Shown piece by piece: positions 1-5,814 of a stretch of DNA of 5,845 bases. How positions within the stretch are numbered: position 1 is the stretch's first letter; each line of letters opens with the position of its first letter. The DNA comes from Syntrophaceae bacterium (GTDB taxonomy: Bacteria; Desulfobacterota; SM23-61). The stretch is taken from NCBI GenBank assembly GCA_003154025.1, contig PMCE01000272.1:1-5845 (forward strand). The letters run 5' to 3'. Under the pieces are notes generated by a model. It was not told the origin of the DNA and ran no database searches. It saw only the letters and a list, made by a program, of their open reading frames with translations. Position numbers and translations under genes: made by a program.

Positions 1-314
1 CTCAACACGGCATTGACAACCAGCAGTGCGCTCACCACAGCAAGGTCCGAGTATTTCCGAAGGACGGCCGACAGGACCATGATCAGTTCGAGCATCCACG
101 CCGACACGCCCCAGAATTTCCCGAGGAATTTGAGAACCGGGTGCCCTCGTCGCTCGGTCACCTCGTTGTAGCCGTGCTCTTTCAGCCGAGCATTAGCTTC
201 CACGCGCGTGAGACCTGCCTCTGGGTCCACGTGCAGCACCGCGAGCGTGTCGGGAACCGACGCGGAAGCGATGTCGGGTCCCTTCTTATTTGATGGCATC
301 GAGCGCAAAATCAT
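1..314 (-). CDS. P-type cation/proton-transporting ATPase, N-terminal part (runs off left edge)
   Basis: This is the N-terminal ~104 residues of an integral-membrane P-type ATPase. Translating the minus strand gives a soluble segment matching the cation-ATPase N-terminal domain (about residues 20-68, with the typical GLTxxEANARLKEHGYNEV stretch). It is followed by FLGKFW and two hydrophobic helices, about 70-85 (VSAWMLELIMVLSAVL) and 89-104 (SDLAVVSALLVVNAVL). This pattern resembles the PMA-type (P-IIIA) proton pumps of plants, fungi, archaea and some bacteria, which would expel H+ at the cost of ATP. The DKTGT phosphorylation site and the nucleotide-binding domain lie outside the window, so ion specificity is inferred. 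Start choice: ATG at 314 has GGAG at 319-322 with a short 4-base spacer. ATG at 299 (MPSNKKG) is the alternative but has no well-placed ribosome-binding site. The gene lies 176 bases downstream of the reductase gene and may have its own promoter. Confidence 0.85.
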   Translation of the reverse strand, partial: MILRSMPSNKKGPDIASASVPDTLAVLHVDPEAGLTRVEANARLKEHGYNEVTERRGHPVLKFLGKFWGVSAWMLELIMVLSAVLRKYSDLAVVSALLVVNAVL

Positions 315-347
315 GCATCTCCGATAAGTGGTGCCGGCCAACTATTG

Positions 348-353
348 ATTATA
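348..353 (-). promoter_or_regulatory. Possible -10 box upstream of the P-type ATPase
   Basis: The minus strand reads TATAAT here, a perfect sigma-70 -10 hexamer, 33 bases upstream of the ATG at 314. No hexamer resembling TTGACA sits 15-19 bases before it. A perfect TTGACA lies at 409-414, but 55 bases away. This is a weak candidate only; the surrounding gap (315-490) holds no gene and no strong hairpin. Confidence 0.2.
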
Positions 354-490
354 TGGATCCTTTGCCTTTTATTTCGGAGGTATAAACGAATCTGCATAAA
401 GAACAACCTGTCAAACCCCACATGAATCTATTCTCGGGCAATTCATTGATTCTCCCGCGGATTATCCGTCCTCACGCTGGTGCAATGGGC

Positions 491-2176
491 TCACTCCCCG
501 CCGCGTTCTTGTTCCAGGTCGTAGCACCAACAGAGCAAACCGCCGTCCACATTCCTGACTTTTTTGAATTTTCGGTGCTGGAGTTTCAAACAGGCTCTAT
601 AAGAACGGGCGCCCGAATGGCAGTGGACCGCCAGTTGCTTATCCCGGTCGAGTTCTCCCACGCGGCTTTCCAGTTCCTCCAGGGGAATCCAGATGGATCC
701 CGGTATGCGTTTCTCCTGAACTTCCTTCGAGTCCCGGACGTCCAGAATGGCGAAAGCATCATCTCCGCTTTCCATTATTTCTTTTACTTCGGCGGCGGAA
801 AGCCATCCTACTTTTCCCTCGATCTTGTTCGACAGCACGTTCGCGGCCACGATCACGGGGGAGAGAGCCGGACTGAAGGGAGGGGAATAGGCCAGGTCGG
901 CCGTGGCCAGTTGGGCGCAGGTCATCCTGCCCTGCAGGGCCATGGCCACGGTATCGATGAATTTATCCGAGGGACCTTCACCCATGGCTTGCGCTCCCAG
1001 GATCCGGCCGCTTTTTCGGTCCGCTACGACCTTCAATATCGATTCCCGTCCTCCCGGCAGAATGTGGGCGCGGCCGTACCCCCGCACAATCGCCTGCACC
1101 GGTTCAAAGCCTTCCCGGAGAGCCTCTTTCATGCTCAATCCGGTTTTCGCCACGTTGAAATCGAAGACTTTAAAAATGGCCGTGCCCAGGACCCCGGGGA
1201 AGACAGAACGGCCGCCGCATACGTTCATTCCGGCCGTCCTTCCCTGCTTGTTGGCGGTGGAACCCAAGGGAACCCAGGTGCTTTTCCCGGTTACTAGGTG
1301 GGTAGTCTCGGCACAGTCGCCGGCGGCATAGACCCCCGGCGCGCTGGTCTCCATATACTCATTCACCCAGATGGCCCCTGTCTTCCCGATCTTTAAGCCG
1401 GCTTTGCGAGCCAGCTCCACGCGAGGGCGGACTCCCAAACTGAGCAACACTGCTTCCGCTGGTATCTCGCGCTTTGAAGTTCGGACCCGCCGGACGATTC
1501 CATCCACTCCCCCCAGAGCTTCCAGCCCTTCAGAAGTTAGGACGGTGAGCCCCTTTTTCTCAAGGTATTGCTGCAGGATTCCAGCTAGATCCTCGTCAAA
1601 AAGAGTGGCAATTTGGGAAGCCAGTTCCACGATGGTAACTTTTTTGCCCAGAGCAGTCAGGGCTTCGGCCATCTCGAGTCCGATGTAGCCTCCCCCGACT
1701 ACCACCACGTTCTTTACTTCGGATGACCGAACTTTCTGGAGAATGGCATCTGCGTCGTAAATGGAATGCAACTGGAAGACATTTCCCAGCTCCAAGCCGG
1801 GAACTTTTGGTCGGATCACCTCCGAGCCTGTGGCGATGACCAGGCGGTCATAGGTGTTAGCGAACGGTTTACCCGTGTCGAGATTCAGGCCAGAAACGTG
1901 TCGTTTCTCGAGATCGATGTCGTCGACCCGATGGCGTTTCAAAATTTGAATTCCGTCTTGGGAAAACTGCTCTGCAGTCTTGATCAGCAATTTTTTCCTT
2001 TCCGGGATGATGCCGCCGACATAATAAGGAAGACCGCAGCCCGAATAGGAAATTTCCCCTTCTTCCTGGTAGATGACCACCTCCATATCGGGATCGCACC
2101 TCTGGGCCTTCGCCGCCGCTTTGGGGCCGGCCGCTACTCCTCCGATGATGACAACCTTGATCTTATTCTTTTCCAC
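491..2176 (-). CDS. FAD/NAD(P)-dependent CoA-disulfide reductase-type oxidoreductase fused to a C-terminal rhodanese domain
   Basis: The protein is a cytoplasmic flavoprotein of 561 residues, close to the usual length of CoA-disulfide reductase/rhodanese fusions. Numbering from the GTG start, the FAD-binding glycine motif is at 12-17 (GGVAAG). The single redox cysteine is C47 in YSGCGLPYY, equivalent to Cys43 of CoA-disulfide reductases. The NAD(P)H-binding motif is at 158-168 (VVVGGGYIGLE), the second FAD motif at 281-290 (GVYAAGDCAE), and the dimerisation domain carries Y430 in AYSPPFS. A rhodanese domain covers about 462-557, with active-site C519 in CHSGARS. Known members reduce CoA disulfide or CoA persulfide, or act as NADH oxidases or polysulfide reductases; which applies here cannot be read from sequence. 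The GTG start at 2174-2176 is preferred because AAGGAG lies 9 bases upstream and the FAD fold begins immediately. An in-frame ATG at 2275 would add 33 unrelated residues and overlap the HAD gene. It is the third gene of a likely MBL-HAD-reductase operon. Confidence 0.93.
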   Translation of the reverse strand: MEKNKIKVVIIGGVAAGPKAAAKAQRCDPDMEVVIYQEEGEISYSGCGLPYYVGGIIPERKKLLIKTAEQFSQDGIQILKRHRVDDIDLEKRHVSGLNLDTGKPFANTYDRLVIATGSEVIRPKVPGLELGNVFQLHSIYDADAILQKVRSSEVKNVVVVGGGYIGLEMAEALTALGKKVTIVELASQIATLFDEDLAGILQQYLEKKGLTVLTSEGLEALGGVDGIVRRVRTSKREIPAEAVLLSLGVRPRVELARKAGLKIGKTGAIWVNEYMETSAPGVYAAGDCAETTHLVTGKSTWVPLGSTANKQGRTAGMNVCGGRSVFPGVLGTAIFKVFDFNVAKTGLSMKEALREGFEPVQAIVRGYGRAHILPGGRESILKVVADRKSGRILGAQAMGEGPSDKFIDTVAMALQGRMTCAQLATADLAYSPPFSPALSPVIVAANVLSNKIEGKVGWLSAAEVKEIMESGDDAFAILDVRDSKEVQEKRIPGSIWIPLEELESRVGELDRDKQLAVHCHSGARSYRACLKLQHRKFKKVRNVDGGLLCWCYDLEQERGGE

Positions 2177-2191
2177 TCCACTCCACTCCTT
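2175..2191 (-). promoter_or_regulatory. Ribosome-binding site with triple GGAGT repeat that decides the GTG start
   Basis: The minus strand has AAGGAG at 2186-2191, inside three perfect tandem GGAGT units (2175-2189) that end in the GTG start codon. Only the third GTG is in frame with the reductase. The first frame stops after a few codons (GTG ... GAA TAA). Two GGAG cores lie 9 and 4 bases from the start, so ribosome placement may be flexible. Confidence 0.7.
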
Positions 2192-2255
2192 TTTGGATTT
2201 ATTATCCGTAAAGACGGCCTTTTTCCATCCTCTTGAACTGGATCCATCGGCAGGT

Positions 2256-2726
2256 TCACTCTCGAAGGGTAGCAATCAACCTTTTGGGCTTCAATAAAAG
2301 GTCGATGGCATCAGAAATCCCCTTCACCACGAGGTCGGCATGCTTCATCGCGGCCAAAGACAATCCTTCCTTCCCCAGGACGGCGATACCCAGGGCGGAC
2401 TCCTTCAGGATGAATTGATCATTGCTCCCGTTCCCGACGGCCACCGTGGCTTCCGGCCTCAAGGTTTGGAGAAATTTCAATTTCCCGGTCTTGCTGTCCT
2501 TCCCCGGGACCTTCATTAACTCGGCCTTCAGATCCTGGATTTCCGCGCTGGCCGTGCCGTGGATATCCGCCGTGAGGATGTAGATTTTCACTTTTCTGGA
2601 AAGGGCATGAATCTTTTCTTTCACCTCGGGAATCAGCGTTCCGTCCTCGGCCAGGGTTCCATTCCAGTCGAAAACCACGTTCCCGATGTCCAGATTTCCC
2701 CAACCCGGAATCTCGATCGAAATCAT
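2256..2726 (-). CDS. Small HAD-family phosphatase, soluble P-type-ATPase-like (COG4087 type)
   Basis: This is a 156-residue cytoplasmic HAD-superfamily hydrolase with no cap domain large enough to see. Motif I is FDWNGTLAEDG with the nucleophile D20. Motif II is at about 48-54 (IYILTAD, T52). K82 or K84 may supply the motif III lysine, and motif IV is GNGSND at 98-103, close to the GDGxND of P-type ATPases. The second acidic residue of the classical DxDGT phosphatase motif is replaced by N22, as is common in the 'soluble P-type ATPase' group; the physiological substrate of that group is unknown to me. The start MISIEIPGWG is chosen because GAGG lies 5 bases upstream. A further-upstream ATG at 2765 would add 13 residues lying within the MBL gene. 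The ATG is 7 bases after the MBL stop, and the ribosome-binding site overlaps that stop, which suggests translational coupling. The reductase gene follows after 79 bases. Confidence 0.85.
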   Translation of the reverse strand: MISIEIPGWGNLDIGNVVFDWNGTLAEDGTLIPEVKEKIHALSRKVKIYILTADIHGTASAEIQDLKAELMKVPGKDSKTGKLKFLQTLRPEATVAVGNGSNDQFILKESALGIAVLGKEGLSLAAMKHADLVVKGISDAIDLLLKPKRLIATLRE

Positions 2727-2731
2727 ACTCA

Positions 2732-2736
2732 CCTCA
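2732..2736 (-). promoter_or_regulatory. Ribosome-binding site of the HAD gene overlapping the MBL stop codon
   Basis: The minus strand reads TGAGGTGAGTATG: the MBL stop TGA (2734-2736) shares bases with the GAGG core (2732-2735), and the HAD ATG starts at 2726. This arrangement favours translation of the HAD gene by ribosomes finishing the MBL gene. Confidence 0.6.
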
Positions 2737-3573
2737 GATCTCCAGGCCGCTGCCGACCCACCCATAGAAGAACCGGTCCCCGAATTCCTGCTGCAGGCGG
2801 GAGGCCCCCCGAAAGCCGGTGCAGTGAGAGACGCCGATCCGGTCCACCTTCATGCCCTTCAGGGTGCGGATGGATTCTTCCAGCTGTTCCGGATCAAGGA
2901 AACCTAGGTGGGTTCCTCCCAGGAGGGCATAGAAGTGGTCTTTTTTTATCCGCTGGACGACATGGTTGATGGTGTTGATCATCCCAGAATGGGCGCAGCC
3001 GAAGACCAGGACCAGGCCCTTTTCCGTGTCCAGGACCACGGATTGGTCGTCGAGGAGGGGGTCCGGCACCATTTTCCCGTCCATCTCCCGGAAGAGCTTC
3101 GGGTCGTTTTTTTCGAAAGGCGTTTTCCGGGGGACCTCGCCGGTGAGGTACACCCCTTTTTCCACTTCGTGGAATTCGGGGTTCAGGTTGAAGCGGGCCC
3201 CGAGGATTTCGAGGTAGCTCCTTTTATAAATCATTCCGGCGAAGCGCCTGGACTCTCGGCTCCCTTCTTTCCGGATGGCCAGGCGGTCCACGAAGATGTC
3301 CGGATGAGCGTGGACATCCACCGGCCCGGTCAGGTTCAGAACCTGGGGGAGGCCCCCGGTGTGGTCGTTGTGCCCGTGGCTTAGAAAGACCCTTTTTACA
3401 GTCTTCAAATCTTTCTTGAGAGCCAGGGAATTTTCCACCACCGTGCGTCCGGCGCCGGTGTCGAGGAGAAAATTCCCCACTTCGGTTTCGATAAAGGCGG
3501 AAAACCCGTGCTCCCCCGCACCCGTCGTCTGCCCGATCAAATTTTCGCACAGAACCGTGATTCGAACGTTCAT
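2734..3573 (-). CDS. MBL-fold metallo-hydrolase, COG1237 / dihydropteroate-synthase-like subgroup
   Basis: This is a 279-residue cytoplasmic metallo-beta-lactamase-fold protein. Visible metal-binding motifs are SHGHNDHTGG (H66, H68, D70, H71), FGCAHSG (H195) and SHCTG (H250), plus an early FLLDTGAG strand (36-43). The DDQSVVLDTEKGLVLVFGC region (175-193) and the GGTHLG and HCTG signatures place it with COG1237. Members of that group are often labelled 7,8-dihydropterin-6-yl-methyl-4-(ribofuranosyl)aminobenzene 5'-phosphate synthase, a name that rarely reflects a tested activity in bacteria. The likely role is hydrolysis of an unidentified phosphate, ester or pterin-like substrate using one or two metal ions. 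The start MNVRITVLCEN is fixed by AGGAGG with a 6-base spacer. The frame stays open for 69 more codons upstream, but that stretch runs through a palindromic repeat and is not family sequence. It is the first gene of the set with the HAD phosphatase and the reductase. Confidence 0.9.
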   Translation of the reverse strand: MNVRITVLCENLIGQTTGAGEHGFSAFIETEVGNFLLDTGAGRTVVENSLALKKDLKTVKRVFLSHGHNDHTGGLPQVLNLTGPVDVHAHPDIFVDRLAIRKEGSRESRRFAGMIYKRSYLEILGARFNLNPEFHEVEKGVYLTGEVPRKTPFEKNDPKLFREMDGKMVPDPLLDDQSVVLDTEKGLVLVFGCAHSGMINTINHVVQRIKKDHFYALLGGTHLGFLDPEQLEESIRTLKGMKVDRIGVSHCTGFRGASRLQQEFGDRFFYGWVGSGLEI

Positions 3574-3579
3574 TAAAAT

Positions 3580-3585
3580 CCTCCT
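3580..3585 (-). promoter_or_regulatory. Strong ribosome-binding site fixing the MBL start
   Basis: The minus strand has a perfect AGGAGG 6 bases before ATG 3571-3573. It argues against the longer open frame that begins at 3780. Confidence 0.85.
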
Positions 3586-3629
3586 ATCTCCAGAGGTTTG
3601 TATTTGTCCTTGCATCTTCTCCCGTCTGT

Positions 3630-3649
3630 ATCCGGGTTCATCCGGGTCC
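3630..3649. repeat. Two-copy 10-base tandem repeat
   Basis: The plus strand reads ATCCGGGTTC followed directly by ATCCGGGTCC, two 10-base units differing at one position. It lies in the 5' region of the MBL gene. No function is evident. Confidence 0.55.
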
Positions 3650-3728
3650 TTTGAATGAAGTCGTTCAGTTGTGTAGCATGGTTGTTGGGGTATTGGTTTT
3701 CTCTTTTCCTTCGTCATCATTACGGCCC

Positions 3729-3756
3729 GTAGGGGCGATTCATGAATCGCCCCTAC
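3729..3756. repeat. Perfect 28-base palindrome (REP/MITE-like intergenic repeat)
   Basis: The arm GTAGGGGCGATTCA (3729-3742) is followed with no spacer by its exact reverse complement (3743-3756). Palindromes of this type, with GTAGGGGCGA ends, are familiar to me as dispersed intergenic repeats in environmental bacterial genomes; that recollection cannot be verified here. In the minus-strand open frame it encodes VGAIHESPLRA, a peptide that reflects the repeat and not a protein domain. It lies about 75 bases downstream of the PrpD stop and 155 bases upstream of the MBL start. Confidence 0.85.
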
Positions 3757-3783
3757 AAGCAATATAGATTCTACCTTCAACCT

Positions 3784-3808
3784 CCCTCTCCCCTTGCGGG
3801 GGAGGGGT
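3784..3808. repeat. GC-rich inverted repeat / hairpin downstream of the PrpD gene
   Basis: Bases 3785-3793 can pair with 3799-3807 around the loop TTGCG, giving a nine-pair stem with one G-T pair, made of CCCC/GGGG runs. It begins about 24 bases after the PrpD stop codon in the direction of transcription. No T-run follows on the minus strand, so it is not a classical intrinsic terminator. It could stabilise the 3' end of the PrpD transcript or be a dispersed repeat. The region continues into GGGGTAGGGTGAGGGG, again typical of intergenic repeats. Confidence 0.65.
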
Positions 3809-3831
3809 AGGGTGAGGGGAAAAATTAGTGC

Positions 3832-5190
3832 CTATTTCATCAGCGTCGCGACCAGCTCCCCGGCGGATTTCAGCTTTTCCAGCCGGAAGGCCGTCTCGAT
3901 GATCCGGTCGATCTGCGCCCGGCCCAGGGTGTTCAACGCCAGGCGGCGGAATTTTTCCTTGATCTCTTCGCCGGTCATGGGATTCTGCGGGTGACCCTTC
4001 GGATAGATGGATTCGCCCTGGAAGCGCTTTCCATCCTTGGTCTTAATTTCGACCTCGGCCGCCAGGGTTCCAGGGTATTTCTCGTTGAACGCCGGCACCG
4101 ACTCCAAAGTCACCCTCTTCATAAAGGCCTGGACGCGGGGTTCCTTGATCTTCTCATCCTGGAACTGATCCATGGCGATGTAGCCGTCGGCCGCAGCCCG
4201 GCTGACACAGTAGGGGATGGACAACCGGGCCGACAGGGGCGAATCCGGGGAATAGTTCATGCCCTGGCCCGGCGCCGTCGGGGATACGCGAAAGTGAATG
4301 GCGTCCACGTCCTCGAGGCGCAGGTTTTTGGTCTTCATGAGCTGGACCGTTCCCTGGATGGGCGTATGGCTGCACAGAATCGTGGGAAAGGCCTTCAGGC
4401 TGTCGGTCAGGACCTCGAAGGAGGAGCCAAGGTTCTCGGTCAGGTGCTCCATGACGGGCTCGTCGGAATAAGCCTCGCAGAAGCCCGATTTGTATTCCAG
4501 GAGCCCCTTGGGGCCCGCAGCCCCTTTCCCGATGACCAGGGCCGACAGGATCCCCTTCCAGGCGGAAAAACCGGGATGGAGGCTCTTGGAGAAATCCCCG
4601 AAGTCGATGCAGTACCGCAGGCCCGCGGCGCCGTCCGCCGCCAGGCTGAGGGACTGCTCCATGCGATCCGGAGGGAGATTGAGGAATTTCGAGGCCACCA
4701 CCGCCGTGGCGATGGTTCCCAGCGTTCCCGTCGGATGCCAGTATTTATAGTGAGAGGGCATGATGGCCCTCCCGATCCTTCCGGCAACTTCGTAGGCCAC
4801 GACGAGTGCGGTGAGAATGGAAGGACCGTCCGCTCCGGTCCTTTCGGCCATGGCCAGCGCGGAGGAGACCACGGGGGCGCCCAGGTGGGCGATCGAACCC
4901 ATGTGGGTATCATCGAAATCCACCGTGTGGACCAGGGTTGCGTTCACCATCGCGGCCTGGGGGCAAGAGGTCTTCATCCCGGTGAGCCAGACCGTCGCTT
5001 CGGGATTTCCCCCCATCTCCTTGGCCAGGTCGTAGATCCAGTGGAACTCATGGCTGGCCAGGGTGTACCCGGCGATGGCGCACCCCAGGGTATCCAGCAC
5101 GATCCCCTTGGCCTTCCCGACCACCTCCCCCGGAAGATCGGAAAAGGATGTCTTGGCCACATATTCGGACAGAATTTGCGTCGCACCCAT
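3832..5190 (-). CDS. MmgE/PrpD-family protein (2-methylcitrate dehydratase / aconitate-type isomerase or decarboxylase superfamily)
   Basis: This is a 452-residue cytoplasmic protein, the normal full length for the family. The helical MmgE/PrpD N-terminal domain spans about 1-265 and the smaller C-terminal domain follows. Family signatures are DTLGCAIAG (33-41), HTVDFDDTH (88-96), VAGRIGRA (135-142), WHPTGTLGT (151-159) and KSLHPGFSAWKG (202-213). K266 and H275 lie in KAFPTILCSH. These residues (D91, T95, H152, K202, K266, H275) fall in regions that form the active site of cis-aconitate decarboxylase and its relatives, so the protein should be active. The family covers 2-methylcitrate dehydratase, iminodisuccinate epimerase, aconitate isomerase and cis-aconitate decarboxylase. 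No prpB, prpC or citrate-cycle partner is visible, so the exact reaction on a small polycarboxylate is open and the symbol prpD is withheld. The start is supported by AGGAGG 6 bases upstream of the ATG. Gaps of 169 bases before and 258 bases after, both with repeats, suggest its own transcription unit. Confidence 0.93.
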   Translation of the reverse strand: MGATQILSEYVAKTSFSDLPGEVVGKAKGIVLDTLGCAIAGYTLASHEFHWIYDLAKEMGGNPEATVWLTGMKTSCPQAAMVNATLVHTVDFDDTHMGSIAHLGAPVVSSALAMAERTGADGPSILTALVVAYEVAGRIGRAIMPSHYKYWHPTGTLGTIATAVVASKFLNLPPDRMEQSLSLAADGAAGLRYCIDFGDFSKSLHPGFSAWKGILSALVIGKGAAGPKGLLEYKSGFCEAYSDEPVMEHLTENLGSSFEVLTDSLKAFPTILCSHTPIQGTVQLMKTKNLRLEDVDAIHFRVSPTAPGQGMNYSPDSPLSARLSIPYCVSRAAADGYIAMDQFQDEKIKEPRVQAFMKRVTLESVPAFNEKYPGTLAAEVEIKTKDGKRFQGESIYPKGHPQNPMTGEEIKEKFRRLALNTLGRAQIDRIIETAFRLEKLKSAGELVATLMK

Positions 5191-5196
5191 CAGACA

Positions 5197-5202
5197 CCTC
5201 CT
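5197..5202 (-). promoter_or_regulatory. Ribosome-binding site of the MmgE/PrpD gene
   Basis: A perfect AGGAGG on the minus strand lies 6 bases before the ATG at 5188-5190. It directly abuts the repeat-bearing segment upstream. Confidence 0.85.
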
Positions 5203-5209
5203 AATTTGG

Positions 5210-5358
5210 GATTGCGGATTTCGGATTGCGGATTGAAAAAATCAAATTGCTCTTTGATCCGTACCTATGCTCTTGGGGGATCATTGCCCAAGTGCCAGGC
5301 AATCTCAGGACCAAAAGCAAGCATTTCTTGGGATCTCTTAATCCGCAATCCGCAATCG
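5210..5358. repeat. Inverted-repeat-bounded intergenic segment with GGATTGCGGATT units
   Basis: On the left side the plus strand has GATTGCGGATT (5210-5220) and, shortly after, CGGATTGCGGATT (5222-5234). On the right side AATCCGCAATCCG (5340-5352) is the exact reverse complement of the second unit, and a further overlapping CGCAATCG extends to 5358. The 13-base arms are 105 bases apart. The enclosed DNA includes a hairpin (CTTGGG 5272-5277 with CCCAAG 5287-5292, loop of 9) and overlapping TTGCC/GGCAA pairing. No open frame of its own is convincing. The arrangement resembles a small non-autonomous mobile element or dispersed intergenic repeat sitting between the CoxG and PrpD genes; no target-site duplication was identified. 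Confidence 0.6.
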
Positions 5359-5359
5359 T

Positions 5360-5809
5360 CTATGCCAGTTCTTTCAGCCGTTTCTCGATGGCCTCGAAGG
5401 TAGACTGGGCGAAGCTTCGGGCCTGGCCCGAGAAGAGAGTCCGGGGCAGAAACCCCATTTCTTCCAGCGTGGCCTTGCAGGCAACCGAGGTCTTCGATCC
5501 CTCCGCCGGAGTCATGGATATGGAGACCTTCTGTCCCGCTTTGACCAGCCCCCCCACGCCTTCGAGGAATAGCTTCACGGAAAAGGATTCGGGAGGGGAG
5601 ATATCCACCATCTCCCCTCTCAACTTCAGGGGCCATTCGGCCCCGATCATCTTCACCCGGAGAATCGCCCGGAAGTTGTTCTCATCCAGGATCTCCATGT
5701 TCTCCATCCCCGGAAGGACGCTGAAGATGACCTTTCCGATCAAACGCCAGACCCTTTCCCGCGGGGCATTTACGACGAAATCCTTTTGCGCCAGAATCGT
5801 GCTTCCCAT
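5360..5809 (-). CDS. CoxG-like SRPBCC-family protein
   Basis: This is a 149-residue soluble protein with the START/SRPBCC (Bet v 1-like) fold of the CoxG group (carbon monoxide dehydrogenase subunit G family). Visible signatures are the opening strand FVVNAPRERVWRLI (11-24), the SVLPGMENMEI segment (30-40), which corresponds to the xxxPGCExxE motif of CoxG, and then a run of predicted strands. It ends with the C-terminal helix (about residues 127-148), AQSTFEAIEKRLKELA at the end. CoxG proteins bind a hydrophobic ligand or assist membrane association of molybdenum CO dehydrogenase-type enzymes, but many homologues occur without such enzymes. The usual C-terminal membrane anchor of true CoxG is absent here. 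The ATG has TAAGGA 5 bases upstream. The preceding gene stops 8 bases before, so it belongs to an operon extending off the right edge; the identity of those genes would decide whether it serves a molybdenum hydroxylase. Confidence 0.85.
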   Translation of the reverse strand: MGSTILAQKDFVVNAPRERVWRLIGKVIFSVLPGMENMEILDENNFRAILRVKMIGAEWPLKLRGEMVDISPPESFSVKLFLEGVGGLVKAGQKVSISMTPAEGSKTSVACKATLEEMGFLPRTLFSGQARSFAQSTFEAIEKRLKELA

Positions 5810-5814
5810 GGGGA

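Noticed and set aside
380..414. Sigma-70 promoter from TTGACA (409-414) and TTATAC (380-385), minus strand
   Set aside because: The spacer is 23 bases, too long for a standard promoter, and no better -10 lies 15-19 bases downstream of TTGACA.
422..452. Terminator hairpin after the reductase (ATGAAT/ATTCAT)
   Set aside because: It has only six AT-rich pairs with a 13-base loop and no T-run; too weak to call.
422..1297. 291-codon open frame on the plus strand
   Set aside because: It is antisense to the reductase-rhodanese gene, whose motifs are unambiguous. There is no ribosome-binding site and no recognisable domain.
2177..2275. 33-residue N-terminal extension of the reductase
   Set aside because: It overlaps the HAD gene end, is low in hydrophobic residues with no family match, and the FAD fold begins right after the GTG at 2176.
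2734..3573. MBL protein as an ETHE1-type persulfide dioxygenase partner of the rhodanese
   Set aside because: The context is tempting, but the GCAHSG, DDQ and HCTG motifs fit the COG1237 group and not the ETHE1 pattern.
3574..3780. 69-residue N-terminal extension of the MBL protein
   Set aside because: It is encoded by the palindrome and flanking intergenic DNA, has no MBL-family similarity, and a perfect AGGAGG precedes the internal ATG at 3573.
3784..3808. Intrinsic terminator after the PrpD gene
   Set aside because: The stem is good, but no T-run follows it in the direction of transcription.
3991..5403. 470-codon open frame on the plus strand
   Set aside because: It lies antisense to the PrpD-family gene, runs on into the repeat region, lacks any family signature and is rich in G, R, H and P, as expected of the complement of a GC-rich gene.
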